A stretch of 64,000 nucleotides of DNA from DATBLY01 sp963705545 (lineage in GTDB: Bacteria > Actinomycetota > UBA4738 > HRBIN12): positions 62,001-126,000 of the forward strand of contig CAVPJX010000005.1 of assembly GCA_963705545.1 (NCBI GenBank), given 5' to 3'. The notes beneath the pieces were generated by a model. The model had not been told where the DNA came from. It was given only the letters and a program-made list of their open reading frames with translations, and made no database searches. Positions 26,576-35,258 of this stretch are shown here, one piece after another (position 1 is the first letter of the stretch; every line of letters starts with the position of its first letter). Position numbers and translations under genes: made by a program.

Positions 26576-27567
26576 CTGGTTCGGGGCGACCGTCGTCGCC
26601 GGGCAGCACGACGGTCGCCGTCGGCAGCGAGTTCACGATCGTGACGGGCGCCGACAGTCACCGGAGCGCTGTTCGCGCCGCCGTCGTTCGCCACGACCTG
26701 CACGGCGATCTGGTCGCCCTTGTTGCCGTTGCCCGTCGCGCCCAGGTCCAGGCTCGAGGACGTGGCCCCGCCGAGCGGCGCGCCGTTGCGGAACCACTGG
26801 TACGCGTAGGTGACTGGGTCGTTGTTGACGTCGTGGCTCTGGACCGTGACGGTCAGCGTGTCGTTCGTCCGCGGGTTCGCCTGGTCGATCGTCACCGAGT
26901 CGACGACCGGGGGCGTGGGCGGCGGGACGTCGGTCGTGAAGCTCGAGGTCGGCGCCGGTCGTGCGTCTGCGAGCCGTCGCTCACGACCGCGTACCACTCG
27001 TACTCGCGTGGCCTGCTGCAAGCCGTTCCACTGGACCGTCGCGTGGTCGCCCGGAGTCCACGCCTGTGACCGAGCCGATCTGCGGTGAACGGCCTGCGGC
27101 CCGCCCATGTCCCAGTCGAGCGTGAACTGGTCGTCGGCGAGCGGCGTGTCGAACGAGTTCAGGGTCGGTGAGTACGTGTAGGCGTAGATCTTGTCCTCGG
27201 ACGGCTTGAACGTGTAGTAGCGCAGGTACCCGTCTCCGCCGTTCGCGAAGTCCTGGTAGTCGGAGTTGAGCTGGAACACGGGCTCGCCGCAGCTGTTGTT
27301 GTCCGTCCGCCTGCCCTGCCCGTGGTAGTGGCCGTTGACGACCATGAAGATCTCGCAGTTCGGCGAGATCAGGCTGGTCCACACGGTCTGCGCGGACTGG
27401 CCGTCGGCCCGGCTGACCGGTGAGGAGCCCCGAGCGCCGGCGGCGTTCACGAACGCGTGCGTGCTGATGATCACGTGCCGGTTCGGGAACGCGTCGATCA
27501 CGTTCTGCGCCCACTGCGTCGCGTACAGCGGCATGTCGTGCTCGAGGTGGATGATCAGGAAGTCCAT
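26521..27567 (-). CDS. Gene B segment: phosphoesterase C-terminal half and Ig-like domain
   Basis: Carries the second half of the calcineurin-like phosphoesterase: IIHLEHDMPLYATQW, then VIISTHAFV and the metal-binding NGHYHGQGR. A beta module with WTPGDHATVQWNG resembles the N-terminal domain of purple acid phosphatases. An Ig-like domain (VDSVTIDQANPRTNDTL) follows. Paired slips near 27000 and an extra base near 26655 disturb the frame. Confidence 0.65.
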   Translation of the reverse strand: MDFLIIHLEHDMPLYATQWAQNVIDAFPNRHVIISTHAFVNAAGARGSSPVSRADGQSAQTVWTSLISPNCEIFMVVNGHYHGQGRRTDNNSCGEPVFQLNSDYQDFANGGDGYLRYYTFKPSEDKIYAYTYSPTLNSFDTPLADDQFTLDWDMGGPQAVHRRSARSQAWTPGDHATVQWNGLQQATRVRVVRGRERRLADARPAPTSSFTTDVPPPTPPVVDSVTIDQANPRTNDTLTVTVQSHDVNNDPVTYAYQWFRNGAPLGGATSSSLDLGATGNGNKGDQIAVQVVANDGGANSAPVTVGARHDRELAADGDRRAARRRRSPRTRWCRPRRRAPTRTATRPR

Positions 27568-27920
27568 CCCACCCGCGGAGAACAGCTCGAAGTTGTCCTT
27601 GTTCTGCCGGTCGTTGCCCCCGTCCGCGACGCCGTCGGTCGGGATCGCCCAGGTAGCCGCCGTACCAGGGGAAGCCCGTCGTACCGCGACGGCGGGAAGT
27701 ACTGGTCGAAGAAGTGCGCGACGCTCGACGACCCGTTGTTGGCGAAGTCGTGGTTGCCGGTGTTGACGGCGTTCTTCACGCCGTTCGAGTCGAGGATCGC
27801 CTGGTTCGCTGAGGCTCGCTGGAACTCCGCCTCGACCGTGTCGAAGTTCTGGGTGATGTCGCCCAGGTGGGTGGCGAACACGGTGTTGAGGGAGTCCCTC
27901 GAGCTCACGATCCAGTTCAT
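27555..27920 (-). CDS. Gene B segment: phosphoesterase N-terminal half
   Basis: Encodes FATHLGDITQN and NTGNHDFAN, the GD and GNHD metal motifs of calcineurin-like phosphoesterases. The first motif, PDTQWYS, lies just upstream in the preceding segment, where an extra T at about 27964 creates a TAG. The frame is lost again at GACGGGCTT (one G too many) near 27665. All catalytic motifs of the family are recovered when the frames are joined. Confidence 0.65.
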   Translation of the reverse strand: MNWIVSSRDSLNTVFATHLGDITQNFDTVEAEFQRASANQAILDSNGVKNAVNTGNHDFANNGSSSVAHFFDQYFPPSRYDGLPLVRRLPGRSRPTASRTGATTGRTRTTSSCSPRVGWTS

Positions 27921-27963
27921 CTGGGCCGTGTAGATCGCGTTGCGCGTGGCAGGGATGTTCTCG

Positions 27964-28971
27964 CTAGTACCACTGCGTGTCGGGGATCGTCATCAGCGTG
28001 AAGTCCTGACCCGCTCCGGGGGCGCCAGCAGGACGTCCGAAGAAGGTGACGGTCAGGTCGTCGCTGTCGGGGTCGGTGACGGTGACGTCGAGTGTCGGCG
28101 GACGGGCGATGTCGGTGGCGCCGTTCAGTGGCGCGACCACGACCGGCGCGTCCGGGGCATCGCCGGGCGGCGTGAGCGGCGCGCCCGCCACCCAGCTGGT
28201 GCCGGCCGTGAGCGCCCCGTTCGGTCCGACCGAGGCGGTGGTCGTCGTGCCGGTCCCCTCGTTCAGCCCCCAGCGACCGATCAGGCCGGTCCCCGAGATG
28301 AGCTCTTGGTTCATCGTGGCCTGGATCTCGGCCTGGGTACGCGCGACGTTCCAGATCCGGACCTCGTCGACCTGACCGGCGAACGCCCCGTCGGGGTCGT
28401 TGGGTGGGATAGCGGTGGTGGAGTTCGTCGAGGTGCCGATCGCCGGGATCTGCGTCGAGTCGAAGCGCGGCGTGGCGGTCGTGGCCGTGCACGTGCCGTT
28501 GAGCACGCCGTCCAGGTACAGGCAGAACTGCGAGCCGTTGAACGTGACCGCGCCGTGGTGCCAGACGTTCATGCCGACGTTCGTCGTGCCGACGACCGGA
28601 TGGTTCGAGCCGTTCGTCGTGTCCTCGAAGTCGGCCTCGAGCACGCCGCTGTCCCGATTGATCCCGAGGAAGTAGTTCGTGTCGATGTTCGAGCCGTCGT
28701 TCTCGGATCGGCCCTTCGTGATGAGGGGGACCGAGAGCGTGTTCCCTCCCGAGCCCGTCGACACGGCGACGCCGGTCCCGGTCCGCTTGAACCAGAGCTC
28801 GAGCGTGAACTCGCTGGCGCCGAGCGCTCCCGCGGAGCCGAGAAGGATCCCGTGGTCGTTCACGCCGTCGATCTGCACGCCGGTGTTGCCCGACGGGGGC
28901 GGCGGGGTCGTCAGGCCGGGCGCCCCCGCGACCCAGGTCGGACCGTTCACGAGCGTCGCGTTCGGTCCCAC
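27964..28971 (-). CDS. Gene B segment: third LamG domain and linker
   Basis: 335-residue open frame with one LamG domain (FTLELWFKRTGTGVAVSTG, FAGQVDEVRIWNVARTQAE). It is followed by a bacterial Ig/FN3-like linker (VVAPLNGATDIARPPTLDVT) and the start of the phosphoesterase (MTIPDTQWY). The stop is created by the extra base at about 27964. The apparent start is internal to gene B. Confidence 0.65.
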   Translation of the reverse strand: MGPNATLVNGPTWVAGAPGLTTPPPPSGNTGVQIDGVNDHGILLGSAGALGASEFTLELWFKRTGTGVAVSTGSGGNTLSVPLITKGRSENDGSNIDTNYFLGINRDSGVLEADFEDTTNGSNHPVVGTTNVGMNVWHHGAVTFNGSQFCLYLDGVLNGTCTATTATPRFDSTQIPAIGTSTNSTTAIPPNDPDGAFAGQVDEVRIWNVARTQAEIQATMNQELISGTGLIGRWGLNEGTGTTTTASVGPNGALTAGTSWVAGAPLTPPGDAPDAPVVVAPLNGATDIARPPTLDVTVTDPDSDDLTVTFFGRPAGAPGAGQDFTLMTIPDTQWY

Positions 28972-29643
28972 CGAGGCTGCGGCGCGAGGTGCCCGAGCCC
29001 TCGTTCAGGCCCCAGCGACCGATCAGCCCGGTGCCGGAGGTGAGCTCCTGGTTCATGCTCGCCTGGATCTGGGCCTGGGTGCGGGCCGATGTTCCAGATC
29101 CGCGACCTCGTCGACCTGGCCGGCGAAGAACCCCGCGGCCTGGTTGCCGCTGGCCGGGGAGTTGTAGGCGGTCCCGACCGCCGGGATCTGCACCGAGTCG
29201 AACGTCGGCACCAACGAGGTGGCGCGGCACGTCCCGTCTAGCGCGCCGTCGAGGTAGAGGCAGAACTGCGAGCCGTTGAAGGTCGCGGCCGCGTGGTGCC
29301 AGACGTTCTGCGTGATCGCGGTCGCGCCGAAGACCGGGCTGTTGTTGTTCGAGGCGAGCGTCCGATCCTCGAAGTCGGCCGCGAGCGAGTTGGCGACCGT
29401 CCCTCCACCGGCACCGGTGATCGTGCTGATCCCGAGCATGTAGTTCGTGTCCACGGTCGTGCCGTCGGACTCGGATCGACCCTTCGAGATCAGCGGGATG
29501 ATCGAGGTGGCCCCTCCGGTCCCCGTCGACGCCGTCGCCCCGGTGCCCGTCCGGTTGAACCACAGCTCCAAGGTGAACTGGCTCGCGCCGAGCGAACCGG
29601 CGGCCCCGAGCTGGATCGCGTCGTCCGTACCGTCGAGCTGGAC
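28921..29643 (-). repeat. LamG DNA repeat of gene B, copy 2 (with three extra bases)
   Basis: Matches 29680-30399 except for three single inserted bases at about 28984 (G), 29089 (A) and 29103 (C). The offset is 759 at the low-coordinate end and 756 at the other, as expected from three insertions. Confidence 0.85.
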
Positions 29644-30468
29644 CCCGAGGTTCCCGGACGGTGGAGGGTTGAGCGCTGGCGCCCCCGCGACCCAGGTCGG
29701 ACCGTTCACGAGCGTCGCGTTCGGTCCCACCGAGGCTGCGGCCGAGGTGCCCGAGCCCTCGTTCAGGCCCCAGCGACCGATCAGCCCGGTGCCGGAGGTG
29801 AGCTCCTGGTTCATGCTCGCCTGGATCTGGGCCTGGGTGCGGGCCGTGTTCCAGATCCGGACCTCGTCGACCTGGCCGGCGAAGAACCCCGCGGCCTGGT
29901 TGCCGCTGGCCGGGGAGTTGTAGGCGGTCCCGACCGCCGGGATCTGCACCGAGTCGAACGTCGGCACCAACGAGGTGGCGCGGCACGTCCCGTCTAGCGC
30001 GCCGTCGAGGTAGAGGCAGAACTGCGAGCCGTTGAAGGTCGCGGCCGCGTGGTGCCAGACGTTCTGCGTGATCGCGGTCGCGCCGAAGACCGGGCTGTTG
30101 TTGTTCGAGGCGAGCGTCCGATCCTCGAAGTCGGCCGCGAGCGAGTTGGCGACCGTCCCTCCACCGGCACCGGTGATCGTGCTGATCCCGAGCATGTAGT
30201 TCGTGTCCACGGTCGTGCCGTCGGACTCGGATCGACCCTTCGAGATCAGCGGGATGATCGAGGTGGCCCCTCCGGTCCCCGTCGACGCCGTCGCCCCGGT
30301 GCCCGTCCGGTTGAACCACAGCTCCAAGGTGAACTGGCTCGCGCCGAGCGAACCGGCGGCCCCGAGCTGGATCGCGTCGTCCGTACCGTCGAGCTGGACC
30401 GCCTGGTTGCCGGCTGCGAAGGCGCGGGGCCAGCGGCAGCATCGCGGCGATGACCGCGAGCGTGGCAA
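29053..30468 (-). CDS. Gene B segment: first two LamG domains
   Basis: 471-residue open frame with two near-identical LamG domains, each with FTLELWFNRTGTG, a ~WHHAAATFNGSQFCLYLDG block and FAGQVDEVRIW. The first ~17 residues are out of frame: the true signal peptide is read one frame over from the ATG at 30559. The end of the segment is shifted by extra bases at 29103 and 29089. Confidence 0.68.
   Translation of the reverse strand: MPRSRSSPRCCRWPRAFAAGNQAVQLDGTDDAIQLGAAGSLGASQFTLELWFNRTGTGATASTGTGGATSIIPLISKGRSESDGTTVDTNYMLGISTITGAGGGTVANSLAADFEDRTLASNNNSPVFGATAITQNVWHHAAATFNGSQFCLYLDGALDGTCRATSLVPTFDSVQIPAVGTAYNSPASGNQAAGFFAGQVDEVRIWNTARTQAQIQASMNQELTSGTGLIGRWGLNEGSGTSAAASVGPNATLVNGPTWVAGAPALNPPPSGNLGVQLDGTDDAIQLGAAGSLGASQFTLELWFNRTGTGATASTGTGGATSIIPLISKGRSESDGTTVDTNYMLGISTITGAGGGTVANSLAADFEDRTLASNNNSPVFGATAITQNVWHHAAATFNGSQFCLYLDGALDGTCRATSLVPTFDSVQIPAVGTAYNSPASGNQAAGFFAGQVDEVADLEHRPAPRPRSRRA
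29680..30399 (-). repeat. LamG DNA repeat of gene B, copy 1
   Basis: Intact-frame partner of the repeat at 28921-29643, about 720 bp. Confidence 0.85.
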
Positions 30469-30559
30469 GCGTGGTTAGGACGGAACGGCCGTGATGCCGT
30501 GCCCTTCCTCGGTCACGCGATGCCCGGTGAGCAGAACGAGGGGCACGGGCTGACAGCAT

Positions 30560-30821
30560 GCAGGTTGACCTCCTGGGCAGGAGCGGGGAAGACCCGCGCG
30601 CTGCGTTCGTCGTCGGGTTGTCGCCCGAGTGTTCCATCCCCCGTTGCCCGCCGCCTACGGACCAAAGCCGTAATCCGGATGCCGTTCGGCCTAAGGCCCG
30701 GCCGACGACCATCGGCGGGTTCTCGCGCCGCGGACCCTCGGGTCGAGTGCGGATCGCTCGCCCCTGGGAACCGCTGCTCATCTCCGAGCATCAAAGGACG
30801 ATCTCGCGAAGGAGGAGACCC
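30560..30821. promoter_or_regulatory. Divergent intergenic region, gene B / DUF2330 gene
   Basis: 262 bases between two divergent genes. It holds the ribosome site of gene B (AGGAGG near 30569-30574, minus strand), the ribosome site GGAGGAG before 30822 and a GGCCTAAGGCC palindrome at 30688-30698. Several GC-rich stems are possible, but I could not match them to a known riboswitch. Promoters for both genes must lie here. Confidence 0.5.
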
Positions 30822-31898
30822 ATGGCCCATCGCTCGCGTCTCGCCCGTCGGATCGCCCTCTCCACGTTCGTCGCGCTCCTGGTCCTCGTTCCGGCCGGGA
30901 GCGCGTTCGCGTGCGGCGGGCTCGTGACCCCGAACGGCACCGTCAGCCTGCTCCGCACGACGACGCTCGCCGCGTACCACCAGGGCGTCGAGCACTACGT
31001 CACGTCGTTCGAGTTCGCCGGAGCGGACGCGACGGAGGTCGGCTCGATCGTGCCGCTGCCGGGCGTCCCGACCGACGTGATCAAGGGCGGCGACTGGACG
31101 CTGCAGCGCCTGATCCTCGAGACACAGCCACAGCCGGCGGAGCGCGCCGTCGCGCTCGCGGCCGACAGCGCCGGCGGCGCGACCGTGATCCTCGAGACGA
31201 AGATCGACGCGCTCGACATCACGGTGCTCGAGGGCGGCGCCGACGACGTGGGGGCGTGGGCGAACGATCACGGATTCTTCCTGCCGCCCGACGCGCCCGA
31301 GGTGCTCGCGTTCTATGCGGAGCGCAGCCCGATCTTCATGGCCGTGAAGTTCGACGTCGGTCGCGCGAACGCGCAGAGCGTCCAGCAGGGCCAGGGGACG
31401 CCGGTCCACGTCGTGATCCCGACGCCGAACCCCTGGGTGCCGCTGCGCATCCTCGCGCTCGGGCGCGACGCGTCGGACCTGGTGCAGGCCGACGTCTACC
31501 TGTTGACGGACGTGCGTCCGGCCACCCTTCCCCTGGCCGATCTGGCGACCGGCGACGAGGGACAGCACGGCCTGATCCAGGAGGTCAGCGAGCCGGCATC
31601 GCCATCGCTGCTGGCCGACCTCCGCTCGGACCGCGGCATGGAGTGGCTCCCTGCCGACGACATGTGGCTGACGCAGATCCGGGTGAACGCGTTCGCGGGC
31701 GACCTGACCCACGACCTGGCGATCGACGCGAGCGGCTACGGCCAGCCGAATCCTTTCGCGGCGGGGCTCCGGATCCCGCAGCTGCCGGTCCCCGGCGCCC
31801 CGTTCCCGTCGGTGTTGCTCGCGGCCCTCGTCGCGGTCGCGGCCCTCGGCCTCGGGCTGGCGGTCGGTCGCCGGCGCGCCGCCGCGACGCGGGGCTGA
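30822..31898 (+). CDS. DUF2330-family secreted, membrane-anchored protein
   Basis: 358-residue protein of a family without known function. Signal peptide ends AGSAFA, leaving CGGLV at the new N-terminus, a feature shared by DUF2330 proteins. A beta-rich domain follows, and a C-terminal membrane helix (about residues 325-348) ends in GRRR. It is therefore probably anchored with the bulk outside. GGAGGAG precedes the ATG at 30822. A cupredoxin gene follows after 2 bases, so the two should be one transcript and may act together in redox or copper handling. Divergent from gene B. Confidence 0.8.
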   Translation: MAHRSRLARRIALSTFVALLVLVPAGSAFACGGLVTPNGTVSLLRTTTLAAYHQGVEHYVTSFEFAGADATEVGSIVPLPGVPTDVIKGGDWTLQRLILETQPQPAERAVALAADSAGGATVILETKIDALDITVLEGGADDVGAWANDHGFFLPPDAPEVLAFYAERSPIFMAVKFDVGRANAQSVQQGQGTPVHVVIPTPNPWVPLRILALGRDASDLVQADVYLLTDVRPATLPLADLATGDEGQHGLIQEVSEPASPSLLADLRSDRGMEWLPADDMWLTQIRVNAFAGDLTHDLAIDASGYGQPNPFAAGLRIPQLPVPGAPFPSVLLAALVAVAALGLGLAVGRRRAAATRG

Positions 31899-31900
31899 CG

Positions 31901-32356
31901 ATGCTCCGACGCACGACCGCGCTCCGAGCCGCCGGCCTCGCCGCGATCCTCGCGGCCGTGGTCCTGGCCGGCGCCGGGAGCGCGGTCGCGTCGGGCTGGC
32001 TCGACGGCGGCCGGCAGGGCCCTCCGTCGCCGGCAACGGTCACGATCCGGATCCACTTCTCGCGGTTCGACCCCGAGGTCGTCGACGTGGCGCCCGGTCA
32101 GACGATCCGGTTCATCGTGGTGAACACCGACCCGATCGATCACGAGTTCATCGTGGGCGATGAGGGCGTGCAGCTGGCACACGAGCGCGGCACCGAGGCA
32201 CACCATGCGCCGAGACCCGGGGAGATCTCGGTCCCCGCCGGCGAAACGGTCGTCACCACGTTGTCGTTCGATCGAGCCGGCGAGCCGCTGCTGTTCGGCT
32301 GCCACCTCCCCGGTCACTACGCCTTCGGGATGCGCGGTGAGATCCGCGTGGGCTGA
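31901..32356 (+). CDS. Secreted cupredoxin (type 1 copper protein)
   Basis: 151-residue exported blue-copper-like protein. A signal peptide is followed by a single cupredoxin domain. The ligand set is H81 (DHEFI), C134, H139 and M144 (in FGCHLPGHYAFGM), the full H-C-H-M set of a type 1 copper centre. It likely carries single electrons outside the membrane. ATG at 31901, two bases after the DUF2330 stop. It converges with the molybdenum hydroxylase operon. Partner oxidase or reductase unknown. Confidence 0.85.
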   Translation: MLRRTTALRAAGLAAILAAVVLAGAGSAVASGWLDGGRQGPPSPATVTIRIHFSRFDPEVVDVAPGQTIRFIVVNTDPIDHEFIVGDEGVQLAHERGTEAHHAPRPGEISVPAGETVVTTLSFDRAGEPLLFGCHLPGHYAFGMRGEIRVG

Positions 32357-32365
32357 CGGACGTCC

Positions 32366-34780
32366 TCAGGCCTCGTGCCTGGCCAGCGGGACCGGGACCT
32401 GGTAGGGCACGTCGGGGTTCGGCGGGGGATCTCGCCACGGACGCGGCGTCGTCAGGCCGAGGAGGTCGTCCGGACGGACGGGGATCCGGTTCAGCTCGCG
32501 GCCCGTCGCGTCGCGGAGCGCGGCGACGATCGCCGCCGGGGCGACGATCAACGCGTGCTCGCCCACACCCTTCGCCCCGAACGGCACGTCGGGCTCCGGA
32601 TCCTCGATCAGCTCCGAGACGACCGGCGGCATGTCCATGATGGTCGGGATCAGGTAGTCGGTGAACGACGCGTTCGCGATCGTGCCGTCGACGACCTGGA
32701 GCTCCTCCATCAGGGCGAACCCGACGCCCTGCGCCGTCGCTCCCTCGATCTGGCCGGCCACGGCCCGGGGGTTGAGGGCGCGGCCGACGTCCTGCGCGGC
32801 AGCGATCTGCACGACCCGGACCAGACCCAACTCCTCGTCGACCTCGACGACGGCCCGCTCGGCCGCGAAGGCGAACGCGACGTGGATGTCGCCCCGTCCG
32901 AGCGGATCGAACCCCGCGGTCGGCCGGTGGCGGAACGTCGCGGTCGCGACGAGCGGGGGGACGGCGTGGTCCGCGACGTCGCCGAGCGGCACTCCGTCGA
33001 GGAGGATGCGACCGTCCGCGAGCTCGAGGGACCCGGTCGCGGCCAACGCGAAAGCGTCTCGCGCCCGAGCCAGGAGCCGGTCGCGAACCTCCCGGCATGC
33101 CGCCTGGACCGCTCCGCCGGACATCATCGTCTGCCGGGAGGCCGAGCTCGACCCCGCGGAGCCGCCCGACGTGTCGGGCGGGAGCAGCTCGACCCGGTCG
33201 GTCCCGAGCTCCGTCCGGACGATCTGATCGAGGACCGTCGTCAGCCCCTGGCCGACCTCGACGGCCGCGGATCGCACCCGCGCCACGGTCACCCCATCCT
33301 CGTCGACCGCGAGCTCGACCGTCGCCTCGGCGCTGTCGTCGAACCCGTCGCTGTAGGCGAGGTTCTTGAAGCCCACGGCGAACCCGACGCCTCGCCGGAC
33401 CCCCTCGCCCCGGCCGACGTTGCCGGATCCGCCCGGGAGCTCGAGGGGATCGCGGCCCACCGCCGGCTCGGCCGGTGGCTCGGGGACGGCGGCGCACCGG
33501 CGGATCACCTCCGCCACGGGCGCGCTGCCACGGAGCACCTGTCCGGTGGGCAACGTGCCGGCGGGCGCGAGCGCGTTGCGGAGCCGGAGCTCGACGGGAT
33601 CGATGGACAGGGCCGCCGCCAGCCGATCCATCTGCGCCTCGTGCCCGAAGCAGACCTGGGTCGCGCCGAAGCCTCGCATCGCCCCGCAGGGTGGGTTGTT
33701 CGTGTAGACGGCCGTGCCGTCGATCCGGGCGTTGGGCACCCTGTACGGCCCACAGGCGAACGTGGACGCGTTCGCGATCACCGCGGTCGAGGACGAGGCG
33801 TAGGCCCCACCGTCGACCAGCAGGCGGACGTGCACGTTCACCAGGTGGCCCTCGTGGTCGGCGCCGTGCCGCATCCACATGCGCGCCGGATGGCGGTGCA
33901 CGTGGCCGAGGAACGACTCGTGCCGGTCGTACGCGATCTTCACGGGGCGACGCGTCCGCAGTGCGAGGAGGCAGGCGTGCAGGTGCATGTGCAGGTCCTC
34001 GCGGCTGCCGAACGCGCCGCCGACGCCGGCGAGGTGGATCCGGACGAGCTCCTCCGGAAGGCCGAGGCACGGTGCGATCTGCGCGCGGTCCACGTGGAGC
34101 CACTGCGTGGCGACGTGGAGGTCGACGCCGCCGTCCTCGGCCGGGATCGCGATCCCGGCCTCGGGTCCCAACGCGGCCTGATCCTGCATCCCGGTCTCGT
34201 AGTAGCCCTCGACCCACACGTCGGCGGGCGCGTCCGGATCGCCGTGCTCGATGTGGACGTGGCGCAGCACGTTGCCCGTGGGATGCAGGGGCGCCGAGGA
34301 CGCCTCCAGTGCGGCCTCCATGTCGAGGAGCGGCTCGAGGATCTCGTAGTCGACGCGGATCCGTTCGGCGGCGATCCTCGCCGTCTCGGGGTGGTCGGCC
34401 GCGAGGATCGCCACCGGCTCGCCGACGTAGCGGACGACGTCTTCGGCGAGGACGGGCTGGTCCGGGAGCTCGAGCCCGTACCGGCGGGTGCCCGGGACGT
34501 CGTCGGCGAGCATCAGCGCGCGGACGCCGGGGGTGGCGAGCGCCGCCGCGACGTCGATCGAGAGGATCCGGGCGGACGCGTGCGGGCTGCGGACCGTCCG
34601 ACCGTGGAGCATCCCCTCGGCGCGGAGGTCGCTCGCGTACAGGAACGCGCCCCGGACCTTCGGGGTCCCGTCGATCCTGGGCGCCGAGACCCCGACGCCG
34701 TGTCCGACCCGGCCTCCCGTGCGGGTCCGGGTCGCGGTGGCCGCGCGCGCCGCGGCATCCGGACCTCGCGAGCCGCTCAC
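32366..34780 (-). CDS. Molybdenum hydroxylase large subunit (xanthine dehydrogenase/CoxL family)
   Basis: 804-residue Mo-cofactor subunit. The N-terminal domain has GTPKVRGAFLYASDL, a middle part has GVGGAFGSREDLH, an active-site region has NNPPCGAMRGFGATQ, and near the end FGAKGVGEHALIV carries the catalytic glutamate. The active-site loop lacks the AYXCSFR motif of true CO dehydrogenase, so it is a xanthine/aldehyde/purine-type hydroxylase. GTG start at 34780 overlaps the stop of the iron-sulfur subunit. Last gene of an M-S-L operon. Substrate not decided. Confidence 0.88.
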   Translation of the reverse strand: MSGSRGPDAAARAATATRTRTGGRVGHGVGVSAPRIDGTPKVRGAFLYASDLRAEGMLHGRTVRSPHASARILSIDVAAALATPGVRALMLADDVPGTRRYGLELPDQPVLAEDVVRYVGEPVAILAADHPETARIAAERIRVDYEILEPLLDMEAALEASSAPLHPTGNVLRHVHIEHGDPDAPADVWVEGYYETGMQDQAALGPEAGIAIPAEDGGVDLHVATQWLHVDRAQIAPCLGLPEELVRIHLAGVGGAFGSREDLHMHLHACLLALRTRRPVKIAYDRHESFLGHVHRHPARMWMRHGADHEGHLVNVHVRLLVDGGAYASSSTAVIANASTFACGPYRVPNARIDGTAVYTNNPPCGAMRGFGATQVCFGHEAQMDRLAAALSIDPVELRLRNALAPAGTLPTGQVLRGSAPVAEVIRRCAAVPEPPAEPAVGRDPLELPGGSGNVGRGEGVRRGVGFAVGFKNLAYSDGFDDSAEATVELAVDEDGVTVARVRSAAVEVGQGLTTVLDQIVRTELGTDRVELLPPDTSGGSAGSSSASRQTMMSGGAVQAACREVRDRLLARARDAFALAATGSLELADGRILLDGVPLGDVADHAVPPLVATATFRHRPTAGFDPLGRGDIHVAFAFAAERAVVEVDEELGLVRVVQIAAAQDVGRALNPRAVAGQIEGATAQGVGFALMEELQVVDGTIANASFTDYLIPTIMDMPPVVSELIEDPEPDVPFGAKGVGEHALIVAPAAIVAALRDATGRELNRIPVRPDDLLGLTTPRPWRDPPPNPDVPYQVPVPLARHEA

Positions 34781-35256
34781 CGAGGACCCCCCGGCGCCTC
34801 GACGAGTCCCGACGCCAGCCGGACGGCGTCGAGGATCTTCTCGTAGCCGGTGCACCGACAGAGGTTCCCGGAGAGCGCCTCACGGATCCGCCGGTCCGAC
34901 GGCGACGGTTCCCGCTCGAGCAGGTCGGTCACGGCCACGATCAACCCCGGCGTGCAGAACCCGCATTGCACGGCCCCGGCGTCGACGAAGGCCTGCTGCA
35001 CGGGGTGCAGGTCCTCATCCGTGCCGAGCCCCTCGACGGTGCGCACGTCGCTGCCGTCCGCCTGCGCGGCCAGGACGAGGCACGAGCACACGAGGTCGCC
35101 GTCGAGCCACACGGAGCACGACCCACATTCGCCCTCCTCGCACGCGTTCTTCGATCCCGGCAGGTCGAGCTCGTCGCGGAGCATCCCGAGCAGGCTCGCG
35201 CCCCCCCACACCTCCGCCTCGACGGGGCGACCGTTCACGTGCAGCCGCACCCACAT
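34777..35256 (-). CDS. Molybdenum hydroxylase [2Fe-2S] subunit
   Basis: 159-residue small subunit. The plant-ferredoxin-type cluster is bound by cysteines in NACEEGECGSCSVW and the following VCSC. The second cluster is bound by QCGFCTPG and NLCRCTGY. ATG at 35256, two bases after the FAD-subunit stop; its own stop overlaps the large-subunit GTG. It passes electrons from molybdenum to FAD. Confidence 0.93.
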   Translation of the reverse strand: MWVRLHVNGRPVEAEVWGGASLLGMLRDELDLPGSKNACEEGECGSCSVWLDGDLVCSCLVLAAQADGSDVRTVEGLGTDEDLHPVQQAFVDAGAVQCGFCTPGLIVAVTDLLEREPSPSDRRIREALSGNLCRCTGYEKILDAVRLASGLVEAPGGPR

Positions 35257-35258
35257 CG

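Larger units (their letters stand above)
22388..30559 (-). other. Reconstructed gene B: giant secreted LamG-phosphoesterase-propeller protein (frame broken)
   Basis: Read with about 15 single-base corrections, this is one gene of roughly 2,700 codons. Order: signal peptide, three LamG domains, a linker ending in a PDTQWYS phosphoesterase start, calcineurin-like phosphoesterase, purple-phosphatase-like beta module, Ig-like pair, seven-unit beta-propeller, Ig-like pair, DDF, four FN3, DDF. The ATG at 30559 has AGGAGG 9 bases upstream. An extra base near 30428 separates the signal peptide (LTTLATLAVIAAMLPLAP) from AFAAGNQAVQL. It shares domains and near-identical DNA with gene A 56 bases downstream. 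I infer an extracellular phosphatase or nucleotidase with binding modules. Confidence 0.7.

Noticed and set aside
13400..30450. Many long plus-strand open frames opposite the giant genes
   Set aside because: They are mirror shadows of the repeats: low-complexity Arg/Val/Gly composition, no ribosome sites and no domains.
13370..30559. Gene A and B as decayed pseudogenes
   Set aside because: Conserved sequence resumes immediately after each one-base slip and there are no larger deletions or in-frame nonsense changes, so read error is more likely.
27917..30781. A single 954-residue gene
   Set aside because: Only short pieces of this frame (signal peptide and a LamG fragment) are real. The rest is the wrong frame of gene B.
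30560..30821. Possible c-di-GMP or c-di-AMP riboswitch ahead of gene B or the DUF2330 gene
   Set aside because: Some short matches (CAAAGCC, GGCCTAAGG) recall the c-di-GMP-I core, but the conserved GGCAAACC half and the helix order are absent.
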